From assembly GCA_900550595.1 (NCBI GenBank), contig URTB01000103.1, positions 1 to 5,468 of the forward strand: a stretch of 5,468 nucleotides of DNA, read 5' to 3'. The translations under genes were made by a program, and so were the position numbers. The notes below the pieces were generated by a model. It was not told the origin of the DNA. It was given only the letters and a program-made list of their open reading frames with translations, and ran no database searches. Origin of the DNA: an uncultured Collinsella sp. (GTDB lineage Bacteria > Actinomycetota > Coriobacteriia > Coriobacteriales > Coriobacteriaceae). Of the stretch, positions 5,464 through 5,468 are shown piece after piece; the first letter of the stretch is position 1; each line of letters starts with the position of its first letter.

Positions 5464-5468
5464 ATGGA
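5464..5468 (+). CDS. Start of a divergent gene, cut off by the window edge
   Basis: An ATG at 5464 is preceded by AGGAG (5454-5458) at 5-nt spacing and lies at the end of the AT-richer spacer, as expected for a gene divergent from the ECF operon. Only one codon and two bases are visible, so nothing can be said about the product. Shared control with the importer is possible because the two starts are about 100-200 nt apart. Confidence 0.5.

Noticed and set aside
1..5468. CRISPR arrays, tRNA or rRNA genes, transposases, phage genes, toxin-antitoxin pairs
   Set aside because: I found no regularly spaced repeats, cloverleaf-like segments or mobile-element proteins. The gaps between genes are all shorter than 150 nt.

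Overview
The window is high-GC bacterial chromosome (third codon positions mostly G/C, clear Shine-Dalgarno sites, GTG as well as ATG starts). Protein style and the one-chain double-ATPase ECF transporter suggest an anaerobic actinobacterium of the Coriobacteriia, possibly Collinsella-like. That placement is an inference from remembered family style, not from a search.

Layout. Positions 1-67 (minus) hold the first 22 codons of a gene that reads like dihydropteroate synthase (folP), with a strong RBS and a GC-rich hairpin in its leader. Positions 162-914 (minus) encode a complete Sir2-type NAD-dependent protein deacylase. After a divergent spacer, 1051-1869 (plus) encodes a complete exonuclease III/AP endonuclease. 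The convergent spacer 1870-2016 is dense in structure: two interleaved inverted repeats (1877-1922), then a perfect 17-bp inverted repeat with a 29-nt loop (1930-1992). Positions 2017-5367 (minus) form a tight three-gene operon transcribed T, AA', S: an ECF transmembrane coupling protein, a fused double ECF ATPase and a substrate-binding S component. The junctions are a 1-nt overlap (TGATG) and a 4-nt gap. The last 100 bases are an AT-richer divergent promoter region, ending in the RBS and first codon of a plus-strand gene that leaves the window.

How the genes work together. T, AA' and S make a complete, dedicated energy-coupling-factor importer: the S subunit binds a small molecule (vitamin or cofactor type), and T couples it to ATP hydrolysis by the two ATPase halves. 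The substrate cannot be read from the sequence. The S subunit resembles a family sometimes linked to corrinoid uptake, but that is only a hypothesis. sir2, xth and folP are housekeeping genes with no evident link to the importer.

The most unusual points are the structured spacer at 1870-2016 and the roughly 80-residue low-complexity linker joining the two ATPase domains. The DNA of that linker carries three related A/T-tract motifs, as if a dispersed repeat had been inserted in frame. I see no phage genes, transposase, CRISPR array, tRNA or rRNA. No wholly new protein system is evident.
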